Below are positions 24,202 to 33,533 of a stretch of 49,079 bases of DNA, one piece after another. Below the pieces are notes generated by a model. It was not told the origin of the DNA and did no database searches. It saw nothing but the letters and a program-made list of their open reading frames with translations. The stretch is from the NCBI GenBank assembly GCA_900110595.1, contig FOEZ01000025.1, positions 1 to 49,079 on the forward strand, read 5' to 3'. Position 1 is the stretch's first letter. Each line of letters opens with the position of its first letter. Source of the stretch: Arthrobacter sp. OV608. GTDB lineage: Bacteria; Actinomycetota; Actinomycetes; Actinomycetales; Micrococcaceae. Made by a program: the position numbers and the translations under genes.

Positions 24202-26253
24202 ATGCCGAACTACAGGGTGTCGATGGATATCGGCGGAACCTTTACAGACATCGTGGCGTACGATCAGGACGCCGGCACGTACGCCGCTACGAAAGCGTCC
24301 ACTACGCCGGGGAACCTGAGTGCCGGTGTCATCGCAGGCCTCGAATCGATAGTTGATGATCTCTCGGACATCGATTTCCTGGTCCACGGCACCACCCAGG
24401 GCCTGAATGCGTTCCTGGAACGTCGTGGGGTTCCAGTGCTGCTGCTGGCCACGGCCGGCATCGAAGATACCTATCACATTGCCCGCGGCCCCCGTCTTGA
24501 GCTCTACAATGCCCAGTACCGCAAGCCTGCCCCGCTGGTCGAGCGCAAGGACGTCATCGGCGTAGGTGGCAGGTTGGACAGTCAAGGCCAGGAACTCGTG
24601 CCCTTGGATGAACTGGCAGTCCGCCAGGCAGCGCGCCGGGCAGTGGATGAGGGGTACGGCGCCGTCGCCGTTGCATTCCTGTTCAGCTACAAGAACCCCG
24701 CGCACGAACTTAGGGCCCGCGAAATTCTGATCGAGGAGCTCGGGGAAGACTTCACAGTCTCCCTTTCACACGAAGCAGCCAAGGAATGGCGCGAATACGA
24801 GCGCACGTCCTCCGCCGTCGTGGAGGCTTATACGGGGCCGGTTGTACGAAACTACCTCTTGGACCTGGAAGAGAAACTCACTGACCGGGGAGTGGAAGCC
24901 CCGCTGCACATCATGCAGTCTTCTGGCGGCGTCCTTACCGCCGAGTCCGCCCGTAAGCGGCCGCTGCAGACGCTGCTTTCCGGCCCCGTCGGCGGTGCCA
25001 TGGGCGACGTCGAACTGGCGGGTGTCTCGGGAAACCGTAACCTCATCGGTGTGGACATGGGCGGCACATCCTTTGATGTTTCCTTGGTGGTTGACGGCAA
25101 GCCGGACGTCTCCACGGAGGCCCACCTTGAGGGTCTGCCGATGCTCATGAGCGTTGTCAACATCCATACCGTCGGCGCTGGCGGCGGTTCCGTCGCTTGG
25201 CTCGAAGCCGGCGGCCTACGGGTGGGACCGCGTTCCGCTGGAGCCAATCCCGGGCCGGCCTGCTACGGCCGCGGCGGGACGGAACCCACCGTTACCGACG
25301 CCAACCTGGTGCTCGGCCGTGTCGACCCCGACTGGTTCGCCGGCGGACAGGTCGCCTTGGACCGTGAAGCCGCTATAACAGCCCTGAAAACAGTAGGTGA
25401 CCAGCTCGGGCTGGACCCCATCGCCATGGCAGAAGGCATCTGCGACGTCGCCAACTCGCAGATGGCACAGGCCATCCGGACCATCACCATCTCCCGCGGC
25501 ATCGAACCCCGCGACTTCTCCCTCGTAGCCTTCGGCGGAGCCGGACCCATGCACGCCGTCTTCCTTGCTAAGGAACTTGGCATCCCGGAAACGATCGTTC
25601 CGCGCTTCCCCGGCGCCTTCTCCGCCTGGGGCATGCTGCAAACCAACATTCGTAAGGACTTCTCCGAACCCTACTTCTACCTTGACGAAGACATCGATGT
25701 GGCAGACATGGCCGGCGTCCTGCGCTCGATGGAGGTCGAAGGCTTGTCGTCTCTGGTCTCGGAAGGAGTCCCGGAGGAAAGCCGCACCACGACGGCGTCC
25801 GTGGACGTCCGCTACCAATCGCAGGAATTCTCCCTGAACGTTCCACTCACGTCCGCTGACGAACCCGAGTCTCCCGACTTCATCGCCAACCTTGCTGTCC
25901 GCTTTTCCGCGATGTACCACGAGCGCTACGGCCACTCCAACCTCGGCGCCCCGATCGAAATCGTCACACTCCGCACCCAGGCCGTCGGCGACCTGGGACG
26001 ACTGGAAGCTCCAAGTCACGTCACCGCACAGGACCCGGGGTTCAAGCACGAAATCCGCCGCGTGGTCTTTGACCACATCGAGCACGACACCACCGTAGTC
26101 CGCCGGGATGACCTCGCGGCCGGCCACACATTCGAAGGACCCGCAATCATCGTGGAGCAGACCGCCACCACCGTGGTTCCCCCCGGGTTCAATGTCAAAG
26201 TCGACGAGTTCGGCTCCCTGGTCATCCGCTCTGAAGACGTCGAAGGAAACTGA
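24202..26253 (+). CDS. hyuA: Hydantoinase/oxoprolinase A subunit
   Basis: A 683-residue HyuA-type subunit of the ATP-dependent hydantoinase/5-oxoprolinase family. The N-terminal phosphate loop VSMDIGGTFTDIVAYD, the HGTTQGLNAFLERRG motif, the centre LLSGPVGGAMGD, LIGVDMGGTSFDVSLV and FGGAGPMHAVFLAKELGI are all present, so the kinase-like ATPase fold appears intact. Together with HyuB it opens cyclic amides (hydantoins, 5-oxoproline, caprolactam and others) with ATP hydrolysis. An ATG with AAGGAGATA at good spacing sets the start. It is the first gene of the plus-strand unit, 11 bp before hyuB, and divergent from the transporter. The family also includes acetone- and acetophenone-carboxylase subunits, so the exact substrate is open. 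The symbol follows family usage. Confidence 0.9.
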   Translation: MPNYRVSMDIGGTFTDIVAYDQDAGTYAATKASTTPGNLSAGVIAGLESIVDDLSDIDFLVHGTTQGLNAFLERRGVPVLLLATAGIEDTYHIARGPRLELYNAQYRKPAPLVERKDVIGVGGRLDSQGQELVPLDELAVRQAARRAVDEGYGAVAVAFLFSYKNPAHELRAREILIEELGEDFTVSLSHEAAKEWREYERTSSAVVEAYTGPVVRNYLLDLEEKLTDRGVEAPLHIMQSSGGVLTAESARKRPLQTLLSGPVGGAMGDVELAGVSGNRNLIGVDMGGTSFDVSLVVDGKPDVSTEAHLEGLPMLMSVVNIHTVGAGGGSVAWLEAGGLRVGPRSAGANPGPACYGRGGTEPTVTDANLVLGRVDPDWFAGGQVALDREAAITALKTVGDQLGLDPIAMAEGICDVANSQMAQAIRTITISRGIEPRDFSLVAFGGAGPMHAVFLAKELGIPETIVPRFPGAFSAWGMLQTNIRKDFSEPYFYLDEDIDVADMAGVLRSMEVEGLSSLVSEGVPEESRTTTASVDVRYQSQEFSLNVPLTSADEPESPDFIANLAVRFSAMYHERYGHSNLGAPIEIVTLRTQAVGDLGRLEAPSHVTAQDPGFKHEIRRVVFDHIEHDTTVVRRDDLAAGHTFEGPAIIVEQTATTVVPPGFNVKVDEFGSLVIRSEDVEGN

Positions 26254-26263
26254 GGTACCAAAA

Positions 26264-27937
26264 ATGACAATTGCAGCAGTCAAAACCCTTGATCCTGTCA
26301 CCGTGGAAATCATCCGCAACGCGCTCACCAGCGCCGCAGATGACATGAACGCCACGCTGATCCGTTCCGCTTACTCACCCATCCTCTATGAGGGCGGGGA
26401 CTGCGTCGTGGCCCTCCTCGACACCGAACACCGCGTGCTCGGACAGTCCGCCGGCCTGCCGCTGTTCCTCGGCAACCTCGAAACCTGTTCGATCGCTGTG
26501 GAGGAAATGTACGGCCGCGAGGTCTGGCAGGAAGGGGACATCTGGATCCTCAATGACTCATACCTGGGCGGCACTCACCTCAACGATGTGACCCTTTTTG
26601 CTCCGATCTTTGACGAAGGCGCGGTGGTGGGATTCGCGGCCACCCGTGCGCACTGGATGGACATGGGGTCCAAGGATGTCGGCGGCTCAATGGACTCGAC
26701 GGACATCTTCCAGGAAGGCTTCAGGATGGGGCCGGTCAAGCTGGTCGAAGCCGGAATTGAGACTTCGGTTGTGGACCTGATCCGGACCAATGTGCGTTTC
26801 CCCTACCAGACCATTGGTGACATGCATGCGATGATCGCAGCCCTCCGGATGGGGACCACCCGGATGAAGGAGCTCGTGGGCAGGTACGGGATGGAGCAGC
26901 TGAATGCCGCCCGCGATGAGATCTTCCGCCAAACGGAGGAAATTGAGCGTGCGACCGTGCGCAACATCCCGGACGGGGTCTACGAAGCCGAGGGCTTCCT
27001 GGACAACGACGGCGTCAATTTGGACACTCCCATTCCGATCAAGCTGCGCGTCACTGTGGCCGGCGACACCGTTGACTTCGATGTGACCGGATCGGCGGAC
27101 CAGACCCTTGGCCCGGTCAATTGTGGTGCCGCCCAGGCCGTCTCGGCACTGCGGGTAGGCTACAAACTCCTGGTCAGCCCGGAGTCCAACTCCAACGGCG
27201 GTTCATTCCGGCCAATGACCACCCAGGTTCGGTCCGGCTCAGTGCTCGGCGCCGTTACACCGGCCGCATGCCAGTGGTACTTCTCCCACCTGGGGCTGCT
27301 GATCGACCTCGTCTCCAGGGCAATGGCCCCTGCCATGCCCGAACGCGTCGCCAGCGCCAGCCACGGTGACTCAATGATTATTACCGCCGCCGGTTTCGAC
27401 GCCCGCTTCGGCCGGAACTTCGTCACCATGGAAGCAACCCTGGGCGGCTGGGGTGCCTGGCAGGGCACGGATGGCGAGTCAGCCATGATCAACAACGTCA
27501 ACGGGTCCCTCAAGGACCTGCCCATCGAGATGCTGGAGACCCGCTACCCGTTCCGGATCAACGAGTACTCCATCCGCCCCAACTCCGGCGGTCCCGGGCA
27601 GTACCGTGGGGGCAACGGTGTGGTGCGCGAATACGAATTCCTGGCTGACTGCGTGGTGGGGCTCTGGTTCGAGCGGTCGAAGACCCCCGCCTGGGGGCTC
27701 TTCGGCGGTTCGGACGCCCAGGGGCCGGAAGTTGTGATCAACCCCGGCCGCCCTGATGAGGTCCGCACGCTGAAGGCGAACGCCCGCAAGGTCAAGGCCG
27801 GCGACGTGGTCCGCCTCGCCGTGGGAGGGGGCGGCGGCTTCGGAGAGGTCTCCAAACGCTCCCGTGATGCCATCACCTATGACATCGTCAACGGTTTCAT
27901 CACCGAGGACTTCGCCAAGACCCACTACGGCTACTAA
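26264..27937 (+). CDS. hyuB: Hydantoinase/oxoprolinase B subunit
   Basis: A 557-residue HyuB-type subunit. The family's N-terminal DPVTVEIIRNALTSAADDM, the catalytic-region NDSYLGGTHLNDVT, the FDVTGSADQTLGPVNC stretch and the C-terminal RPNSGGPGQYRGGNG and VGGGGGFG are all seen. The ATG at 26264 has GAGG nine bases upstream, within the end of hyuA. HyuB contributes the metal-dependent hydrolytic part and works as a complex with HyuA. The length and motifs suggest a functional protein. Its neighbours (a racemase and an amidohydrolase) favour a cyclic amide over a ketone as substrate. It has no export signal and should be cytosolic. Confidence 0.9.
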   Translation: MTIAAVKTLDPVTVEIIRNALTSAADDMNATLIRSAYSPILYEGGDCVVALLDTEHRVLGQSAGLPLFLGNLETCSIAVEEMYGREVWQEGDIWILNDSYLGGTHLNDVTLFAPIFDEGAVVGFAATRAHWMDMGSKDVGGSMDSTDIFQEGFRMGPVKLVEAGIETSVVDLIRTNVRFPYQTIGDMHAMIAALRMGTTRMKELVGRYGMEQLNAARDEIFRQTEEIERATVRNIPDGVYEAEGFLDNDGVNLDTPIPIKLRVTVAGDTVDFDVTGSADQTLGPVNCGAAQAVSALRVGYKLLVSPESNSNGGSFRPMTTQVRSGSVLGAVTPAACQWYFSHLGLLIDLVSRAMAPAMPERVASASHGDSMIITAAGFDARFGRNFVTMEATLGGWGAWQGTDGESAMINNVNGSLKDLPIEMLETRYPFRINEYSIRPNSGGPGQYRGGNGVVREYEFLADCVVGLWFERSKTPAWGLFGGSDAQGPEVVINPGRPDEVRTLKANARKVKAGDVVRLAVGGGGGFGEVSKRSRDAITYDIVNGFITEDFAKTHYGY

Positions 27938-27979
27938 GCACCAAATGGATGGGTTCCCATCAATAAAAGAAAGGACTCC

Positions 27980-28435
27980 ATGAGTTCCCCATTTGAATCC
28001 TTCGACGACGTGTACGCTCACGCCCAGGAAGAAGTCGGTGTCATCCTCTTTACCGCCTCCGTCATCGCCGATAGTGGCGCCAGTATGGCACGCGTCTACA
28101 CCACTCATCCCGATGTCTATCCCGTGGGCGGGAAGAAGACCCTCGCCGGGGACACGAACCGCGTGTGGCTGAAGCAGGTGCTCATTGGACAGCAGCCGTT
28201 CCTGGGAGCGGACAAGGAAGCGGTCCGCGCGTTCTTCTTTGACTCGGCAACCATCGAGTCCTTGGGCTGCGGGGCGATCGTCAACGTTCCAGTCGTGAGC
28301 AACGGCCAGACCATCGGATCCATGAATTTCCTTGGCCCTGAAGGCAGCTACGACCAAGAATCGGTGGACGCAGCCGTGGACGTCGCACGGCGGTCTGTTC
28401 ATCTGTTCGAAGAAGCCCTTACCAGCGCCAACTAG
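27980..28435 (+). CDS. GAF domain-containing protein, 151 aa
   Basis: Nearly the whole protein is one GAF domain. The features are an N-terminal helix (YAHAQEEVGVILFTASVI), the strand RVYTTHPDVYPVGGKK, the loop LGADKEAVRAFFFD and the closing IESLGCGAIVNVPVVSNGQT with IGSMNFLGPEGSYDQESVDA. A stand-alone GAF protein between hydantoinase and amidohydrolase genes recurs in hydantoin-type clusters; it may bind the substrate or modulate an enzyme, but no catalytic role is evident from sequence alone. The ribosome site AAAGGA lies before the ATG. It starts 42 bp after hyuB and is followed by a strong hairpin, which could lower expression of the next gene. Confidence 0.85.
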   Translation: MSSPFESFDDVYAHAQEEVGVILFTASVIADSGASMARVYTTHPDVYPVGGKKTLAGDTNRVWLKQVLIGQQPFLGADKEAVRAFFFDSATIESLGCGAIVNVPVVSNGQTIGSMNFLGPEGSYDQESVDAAVDVARRSVHLFEEALTSAN

Positions 28436-28437
28436 TT

Positions 28438-28477
28438 CCTTCGCGGGCGGGCATCAATTGGGGGCCCGCCCGCAAGG
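28438..28477 (+). terminator. Intercistronic GC-rich hairpin (attenuator candidate)
   Basis: CCTT-C-GCGGGCGGGC pairs with GCCCGCCCGC-AAGG (outer 4 bp, one bulged C, inner 10 bp). It lies between the GAF and amidohydrolase stop/start within 63 bp. It has no U-run, so partial termination or mRNA processing is more likely than a full stop. Confidence 0.6.
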
Positions 28478-28498
28478 GCAAAAACAAAGGAACCACAC

Positions 28499-29758
28499 GT
28501 GACCACTTTGGGAATCCTGACAATACGGAACGCCCTAATCTTCGACGGTGAATCACCAGATTTGGTTGAGGGCTCCATCAGCATCCGGGATGGCCGGATC
28601 ACGGGCATAGGCCTGGAGGTGGAAGAGGCCGGCGTCGTCCTTGACGCTGGCGGCCGGGTGGTGATTCCGGGCCTCATTGATGCCCACTTCCATGCCTACG
28701 CGCTCAGCCTGACCTCGGCGGTCAACGAAACCGGGCCGCTGAGCTACTCCGCACTGGCAGGTGCCCGCAGACTTGAGGCCGCACTCACCAGGGGCTTCAC
28801 GTCCGTCCGGGATGTGGCGGGGGGTGACGTAGGCCTGGCAACTGCCATCGAGGAAGGGCTGTATCCCGGTCCCCGGTACTTCTTTACCGGTCCGGCCCTA
28901 AGCCAGACCGGTGGTCACGGCGACATCCGCGCTGCGAACGACGGAAGCTGCTTCCATGGCGGCCACATGTGCGAGGTAGTGGACGGCGTGGAGGACCTGC
29001 TGCTGGCGGTGCGCCACCGGTTCCGGACCGGTGCCACGGCCATCAAGATCATGACCTCAGGAGGTGTGATCTCCCCGGTCGATCCCATCCGTGTGCCCCA
29101 GTACAGCGCGGCGGAAATCCGCGTGGTCACAGAAGAGGCATCGCGGCGGGGCAGCTACGCCACCGCGCACGCCTACTCGCCCGAAGCCATCAGCCATTCT
29201 GTGCTGAACGGGGTCGGCTGCATCGAACACGGCAACCTGCTGGATGCCGAAACGGCCCGGCTCATGGCGGAGCACGACGTCTATCTGGTGCCCACGCTGG
29301 TCACGTACGACGCCATGGGCCGCCGCGGAGCGGAAATCGGACTGACCGAGGTGGGCGCCGCCAAGAACCAGGAAGTACTGGCGGCCGGCAAGAACGCCGT
29401 CACGCTGGCGCGCGACGCCGGAGTCCGGATTGGTTTCGGCACCGACCTCATGGGTGAGCTTGAGGATGAACAGCTCGCCGGGCTTCGCCTGCAGTGCGAA
29501 GTGCTGGGCGTCTACGACGCACTCCGCTCTGCAACATCGACCAACGCTGCGCTCCTCCGGCGAGAAGACCTTGGACGCGTCGCGGAGGGGGCCTGTGCGG
29601 ACCTGGTGATACTGGATGGCAATCCTTTTGAGGAGCCCGCAGTGCTGTGGGACGAGAGCCGGAACCGCACCGTCATCAAGGATGGTCGCGTTGTTCCTTC
29701 CGGCAGCCTTCAGGCCGATCCTGCGATGGACGAAGCTATCAGCGGCGCCCACGCCTGA
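28499..29758 (+). CDS. Metal-dependent amidohydrolase, imidazolonepropionase-like
   Basis: A 419-residue amidohydrolase-superfamily protein. The first metal site DAHFH follows the GLI strand (VIPGLIDAHFHAYALS). The putative metal-bridging lysine is in TAIKIMTSGGV. Further ligands are His in YATAHAYSPEAI and GCIEHGNLLD, and Asp in IGFGTDLMGELEDEQ. The C-terminal beta-sandwich (ADLVILDGNPFEE) is also typical of imidazolonepropionase and prolidase-type members. It would hydrolyse an amide or cyclic amide bond, possibly the acyclic product of HyuA/HyuB or a second ring. The GTG start has AAAGGA just upstream. It is the last gene of the unit and is followed by a strong terminator. Confidence 0.88.
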   Translation: MTTLGILTIRNALIFDGESPDLVEGSISIRDGRITGIGLEVEEAGVVLDAGGRVVIPGLIDAHFHAYALSLTSAVNETGPLSYSALAGARRLEAALTRGFTSVRDVAGGDVGLATAIEEGLYPGPRYFFTGPALSQTGGHGDIRAANDGSCFHGGHMCEVVDGVEDLLLAVRHRFRTGATAIKIMTSGGVISPVDPIRVPQYSAAEIRVVTEEASRRGSYATAHAYSPEAISHSVLNGVGCIEHGNLLDAETARLMAEHDVYLVPTLVTYDAMGRRGAEIGLTEVGAAKNQEVLAAGKNAVTLARDAGVRIGFGTDLMGELEDEQLAGLRLQCEVLGVYDALRSATSTNAALLRREDLGRVAEGACADLVILDGNPFEEPAVLWDESRNRTVIKDGRVVPSGSLQADPAMDEAISGAHA

Positions 29759-29783
29759 CGGTCTGCCCGGGCGGGCAGCCATT

Positions 29784-29817
29784 GAAGACGACGGCGGGAA
29801 GTCCCGCCGTCGTCTTC
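29784..29817 (+). terminator. Strong intrinsic terminator after the amidohydrolase
   Basis: GAAGACGACGGCGGGA (29784-29799) pairs perfectly over 16 bp with 29802-29817 and is followed by TTT. It ends the hydantoin-type unit. The remaining 340 bp up to the catalase start show no gene, only promoter-like sequence near the end. Confidence 0.88.
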
Positions 29818-30087
29818 TTTCACGGGGACTTTGGTCCTCCGCGAGGCATTGCGTGCCGCTGTGGCGGGGGACTGCCCGAAGCGGGCTGGGGCATGGGCTG
29901 GGAGAGATGGCGTACTCCAAGAAGTGTGCTCACCGATCCAGACGGTGCTTGGTGTTGAATCCTCCGGCTTCGGTAATGGGGCCGGTTCCGTCAGGTTCTC
30001 GAAGCTGCCGCGGTTGCTCATGTGGAAGTCCGGATCCCGGGCAAAATTTGTGGTATCGGAAAACGTTCCTTAGGGTGCAGAGCAATG

Positions 30088-30101
30088 CTAAGTACGCTTA
30101 G
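30088..30101. promoter_or_regulatory. CTAAG-TACG-CTTAG inverted repeat before the catalase gene
   Basis: A 14-bp palindrome with five-base arms and a four-base spacer, followed by TATT. It lies 56 bp upstream of the catalase start. The same arms and spacer length, followed by C-ATT, occur at 33606-33619 before the dehydrogenase pair, which supports a common regulatory element. Confidence 0.55.
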
Positions 30102-30157
30102 TATTTCGGTCATCGGCCGAGGACTGCCAGTTTTGCCCATCCAGAGGAGAAATATTC

Positions 30158-32374
30158 GTGCCAGAAAAGAGCAGCATCAACATCCCCGGCGTCCCGGCAA
30201 GCGAACCTGCCAGCCTGGACGAACCCACAACCCCGCGGGAGCCTCTGCCGCCCAAGCCGGACCAGCGGGGACCTGAGGCGGTCTCCCCCACCGGAAGCCC
30301 AACAGGGGCACCGGCCACATCACGCGCACAGTCCGGCCAGTACCTGACCACCGCCCAAGGGCTTCGCCTTCGCGATACCGACCACTCCCTGAAGGCCGGT
30401 TCGCGCGGGCCCATCCTGCTGCAGGACCACCACCTGCGGGAAAAGATCACGCACTTTGACCACGAGCGCATTCCGGAGCGCGTAGTCCACGCCCGCGGCG
30501 CCGGAGCCCACGGCGTGTTCCGCTCCTACGGCACTGCGGCCAACATCACCCGCGCGGGTTTCCTGGCCAAAGACGTTGAGACTCCGGTCTTCGTCCGCTT
30601 TTCCACCGTACTGGGCTCCCGCGGCTCTGCCGACACTGTCCGTGATACCCGCGGGTTCTCGACGAAGTTCTATACCGACGAAGGCACCTATGACCTGGTA
30701 GGCAACAACATCCCGGTCTTCTTCGTCCAGGACGGCATCAAGTTCCCGGACATCGTGCACGCCGCGAAACCGCATCCGGACCGGGAAATTCCCCAGGCAC
30801 AGAGCGCCCATGACACATTCTGGGACTTCGTCTCCCTCCACACCGAGGCCCAGGCGCACACGATGTGGAACATGTCGGACCGGGGAATCCCGCGTTCCTA
30901 CCGGACCATGGAAGGCTTCGGGGTCCATACCTTCCGGTTCGTCAATGCGGAAGGCCGCACCACCCTGGTGAAGTTCCACTGGAAGCCAAAGCAGGGCGTC
31001 CACTCGCTGGTATGGGAAGAAGCGCAGATCATCAACGGCATGGATCCGGACTTCCACCGCCGGGACCTGGCCGACGCCATCGAAGCCGGCGCCTACCCGG
31101 AGTGGGAGCTCGGGGTCCAGACGTTCCCGGACACCGAAGACCAGATGTTTGAAGGTATCGACCTGCTCGACCCCACCAAGTTCGTACCGGAGGAACTGGC
31201 TCCGGTCCAGCCCATTGGCCTCATGACCCTCAACGCCAATCCCACCAACTTCTTCGCCGAAACCGAGCAGGTGGCGTTCCACCCCGGCCACCTGGTTCCC
31301 GGGATCGACGTCACCAACGATCCACTGCTGCAGGTACGCCTCTTTTCGTACCTGGACACCCAGATCTCCCGCCTGGGCGGCCCCAACTTCGGTCAGATCC
31401 CCATCAACCGTCCGCAGGCTCCGGTGAACGACATGCTGCGGGACGGGATGCACCAGCAGGCAGTCCACGGTGGAGTCGCTCCCTACCGGCCCAACTCGCT
31501 CGACGGCGGCTGCCCGTTCCTCGCCGGACAGGACATGGGGTCATTTATTGATGTGCCGGAGGAGCTGGCTGCCTCCATCAAGGAGCGCAGGAACCCGGCG
31601 TCCTTTGACGACCATTACAGCCAGGCGGGCCTCTTCTTCCGCAGCTTGAGCCCTGTGGAACAGGACCATGTGATCCAGGCTTACACATTCGAGCTGGGCA
31701 AATGCTACGAAAAGTCCATCCGGGAACGGCAGCTCGCAGCTCTGGCCAACGTGGACGCCGGACTGTGCGCCGCAGTAGCCAAGGGCCTTGGCCTGCCCGC
31801 CCCCGCTGCAACAGAACAGGTTCCGGAGTCCGAGCCCAGCCCTGCCCTGTCACAGGTGGGCAAGACCTGGCCTGTTGCCGGCCGGATTGTAGGGATCCTG
31901 GCCGATGAGGGCAGCGACCTTGCTGCCGTGAACGCGGCACGAAAGGCTTTGGACGCGGAGGGCATCGTCCCGCTGGTCATCGCTCCGGCGGCGGGCTTCC
32001 TGGGATCAGAGAACGACGGCGGGGTCCCCGTGCAGCGTACCTATCTCACCGCGCGCTCAACAGAGTTTGACGCGGTCATCGTTGCCGCGGCTGCCGCTCC
32101 GGCTCCCGACGCCGCACCTGGGCTTGACGCCAAGGCTGCCGCCCCCGGGGGTGCTTTGGATCCGCGGGCAGTGCTGCTGTTGACAGAGGCATTCAGGCAC
32201 GCAAAGGCTATAGCCTCGCTGGACAGCAGCGCAGCGGCTTTGAAAGCGGCAGGCATACCGCAGGATGCTCCCGGCATTGTGTCCGGCAAGGAGGTGGAAG
32301 CCTTGATAACGGAATTGACGGGCCTGCTGGAAGCCCACCGGGTGTGGGAACGGTTCCCGGCAGCGTCGGCCTAG
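30158..32374 (+). CDS. katE: Large-subunit catalase (KatE/HPII type)
   Basis: Haem catalase of 738 residues, converting hydrogen peroxide to water and oxygen. The length and the C-terminal flavodoxin/GATase-like domain (about 595-735) identify the large clade, like E. coli HPII. The active site is complete: His111 in VVHARGAGAHG, Asn184 in LVGNNIPVFF and the haem-ligand Tyr398 in RLFSYLDTQ, with spacing that matches HPII. A Pro-rich N-terminal extension of about 60 residues precedes the core. A GTG start with AGAGGAG at good spacing is used. The upstream palindrome at 30088-30101 is a candidate control site. A strong hairpin ends the gene. Confidence 0.96.
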   Translation: MPEKSSINIPGVPASEPASLDEPTTPREPLPPKPDQRGPEAVSPTGSPTGAPATSRAQSGQYLTTAQGLRLRDTDHSLKAGSRGPILLQDHHLREKITHFDHERIPERVVHARGAGAHGVFRSYGTAANITRAGFLAKDVETPVFVRFSTVLGSRGSADTVRDTRGFSTKFYTDEGTYDLVGNNIPVFFVQDGIKFPDIVHAAKPHPDREIPQAQSAHDTFWDFVSLHTEAQAHTMWNMSDRGIPRSYRTMEGFGVHTFRFVNAEGRTTLVKFHWKPKQGVHSLVWEEAQIINGMDPDFHRRDLADAIEAGAYPEWELGVQTFPDTEDQMFEGIDLLDPTKFVPEELAPVQPIGLMTLNANPTNFFAETEQVAFHPGHLVPGIDVTNDPLLQVRLFSYLDTQISRLGGPNFGQIPINRPQAPVNDMLRDGMHQQAVHGGVAPYRPNSLDGGCPFLAGQDMGSFIDVPEELAASIKERRNPASFDDHYSQAGLFFRSLSPVEQDHVIQAYTFELGKCYEKSIRERQLAALANVDAGLCAAVAKGLGLPAPAATEQVPESEPSPALSQVGKTWPVAGRIVGILADEGSDLAAVNAARKALDAEGIVPLVIAPAAGFLGSENDGGVPVQRTYLTARSTEFDAVIVAAAAAPAPDAAPGLDAKAAAPGGALDPRAVLLLTEAFRHAKAIASLDSSAAALKAAGIPQDAPGIVSGKEVEALITELTGLLEAHRVWERFPAASA

Positions 32375-32412
32375 GAATCTGCCGGCCCATGTGCTTGGGC
32401 AGCCGGAGTGAC

Positions 32413-32445
32413 GCCCTCCCCCTCGGCTCAGCCGACGGGGAGGGC
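32413..32445 (+). terminator. Terminator after katE
   Basis: Nine outer base pairs (GCCCTCCCC with GGGGAGGGC), one C/C mismatch, then six inner pairs (TCGGCT with AGCCGA) around a three-base loop. It lies 39 bp past the catalase stop. Confidence 0.75.
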
Positions 32446-32534
32446 TTCACCAGCCGAAAGAGTTTGGTGAAAGGTTGGTGACCGGCGGCCGGTGGGGGGT
32501 CGGCACTCCTGCTGTTTTGTGGTAATTTGCCGGG

Positions 32535-33533
32535 ATGAAGCCGATTCAGGTCGGCCTGATGGCCGACCCCGCTGCGCCCACGGAGATCGCGCAACAGCTC
32601 AGCGACCTCGGGCCGCCGGGCGGCGAGGACCGCGAAGCGTGGGACATCGAGATCGTGAGCGAGCCATTCAGCATGGATTGCGAGGACGTCGACACTGCAC
32701 TGGCACGGCTTCGGGATCACGCCCGTCAGCATGAATGGGACGTGGTTATCGGGCTGACCGAGCTTCCGTTTCGTGACGAGGATGAGGGCCGCTACCTGCT
32801 GGCCGAGACCGACCCGGAGCGACGCGCGGCCGTGCTGTCGCTACCGGCGCTCGGGGGGATCGGCATGCAGCCGCGGGCCCGGCATGCGGTGCGTGCGCTC
32901 GTGAGCGGCATGGCCGCGACTGCGCGTGACGCGGACAGCGAGCCGCTCCCCCGTTTCACCAGCCGCTGGCGGCTGCTGGTGGGCATGGTACTTGCGAACC
33001 GGCCCTGGCTCCTCGTGCCCGGGCTCAAGTCCGCGCTCGTGGCAGCACTGACAACGGGCGCGGTCGCCACGATCAACTCCACCGTTTGGCTGCTGGCTGG
33101 CTCCCTGTCGTCGTGGCGCCTCATAGTCGCAACCATCGCCTCCATTGCCCTGATTGTTGCCTGGCTCATCATCGATGGCGGACTGTGGGACCGCCCCGAC
33201 GACAATTCCGCCGATGCCAAGGAAAGATCCCGTCTCTACAACACCTCCACGCTGGTGACCCTTACCATCGGAGTGATCCTCTGCTATCTGGCGCTTTATG
33301 TTGTGAACCTGGCCTGGGCACTGTTTGTCCTCGATCCCGCCGTGATGGGCGGCTACCTCAACAAACCACTTGGGTATGGCGACCTGTTCACACTGACCTG
33401 GTTTGTGGCCTCGGCTGCGACCGTCGGCGGCGCCCTTGGCAGCGGGCTGGAGTCGGAGGAAGCAATCCGCGCGGCCGCGTACTCCAAGCGCGAAGAGGAG
33501 CGCCGCAACCGCCTCGCAGCCGGGCGGACCTAG
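32535..33533 (+). CDS. Membrane protein of unknown function, 332 aa
   Basis: No function recognised. Residues 1-140 are a soluble region starting MKPIQVGLMADPAAPTEIAQ and including WDVVIGLTELPFRDEDEGRY, which looks like an alpha/beta domain. Four hydrophobic segments follow at about 160-185, 190-215, 240-270 and 285-305 (for example WRLIVATIASIALIVAWLII and TLVTLTIGVILCYLALYVV). The C-terminus is a charged helix rich in Glu and Arg. The type recurs near stress-response genes in this group of bacteria, as far as I recall. The ATG at 32535 has only a weak ribosome site (GCCGGG). It is independent of katE, which has its own terminator. Confidence 0.7.
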   Translation: MKPIQVGLMADPAAPTEIAQQLSDLGPPGGEDREAWDIEIVSEPFSMDCEDVDTALARLRDHARQHEWDVVIGLTELPFRDEDEGRYLLAETDPERRAAVLSLPALGGIGMQPRARHAVRALVSGMAATARDADSEPLPRFTSRWRLLVGMVLANRPWLLVPGLKSALVAALTTGAVATINSTVWLLAGSLSSWRLIVATIASIALIVAWLIIDGGLWDRPDDNSADAKERSRLYNTSTLVTLTIGVILCYLALYVVNLAWALFVLDPAVMGGYLNKPLGYGDLFTLTWFVASAATVGGALGSGLESEEAIRAAAYSKREEERRNRLAAGRT

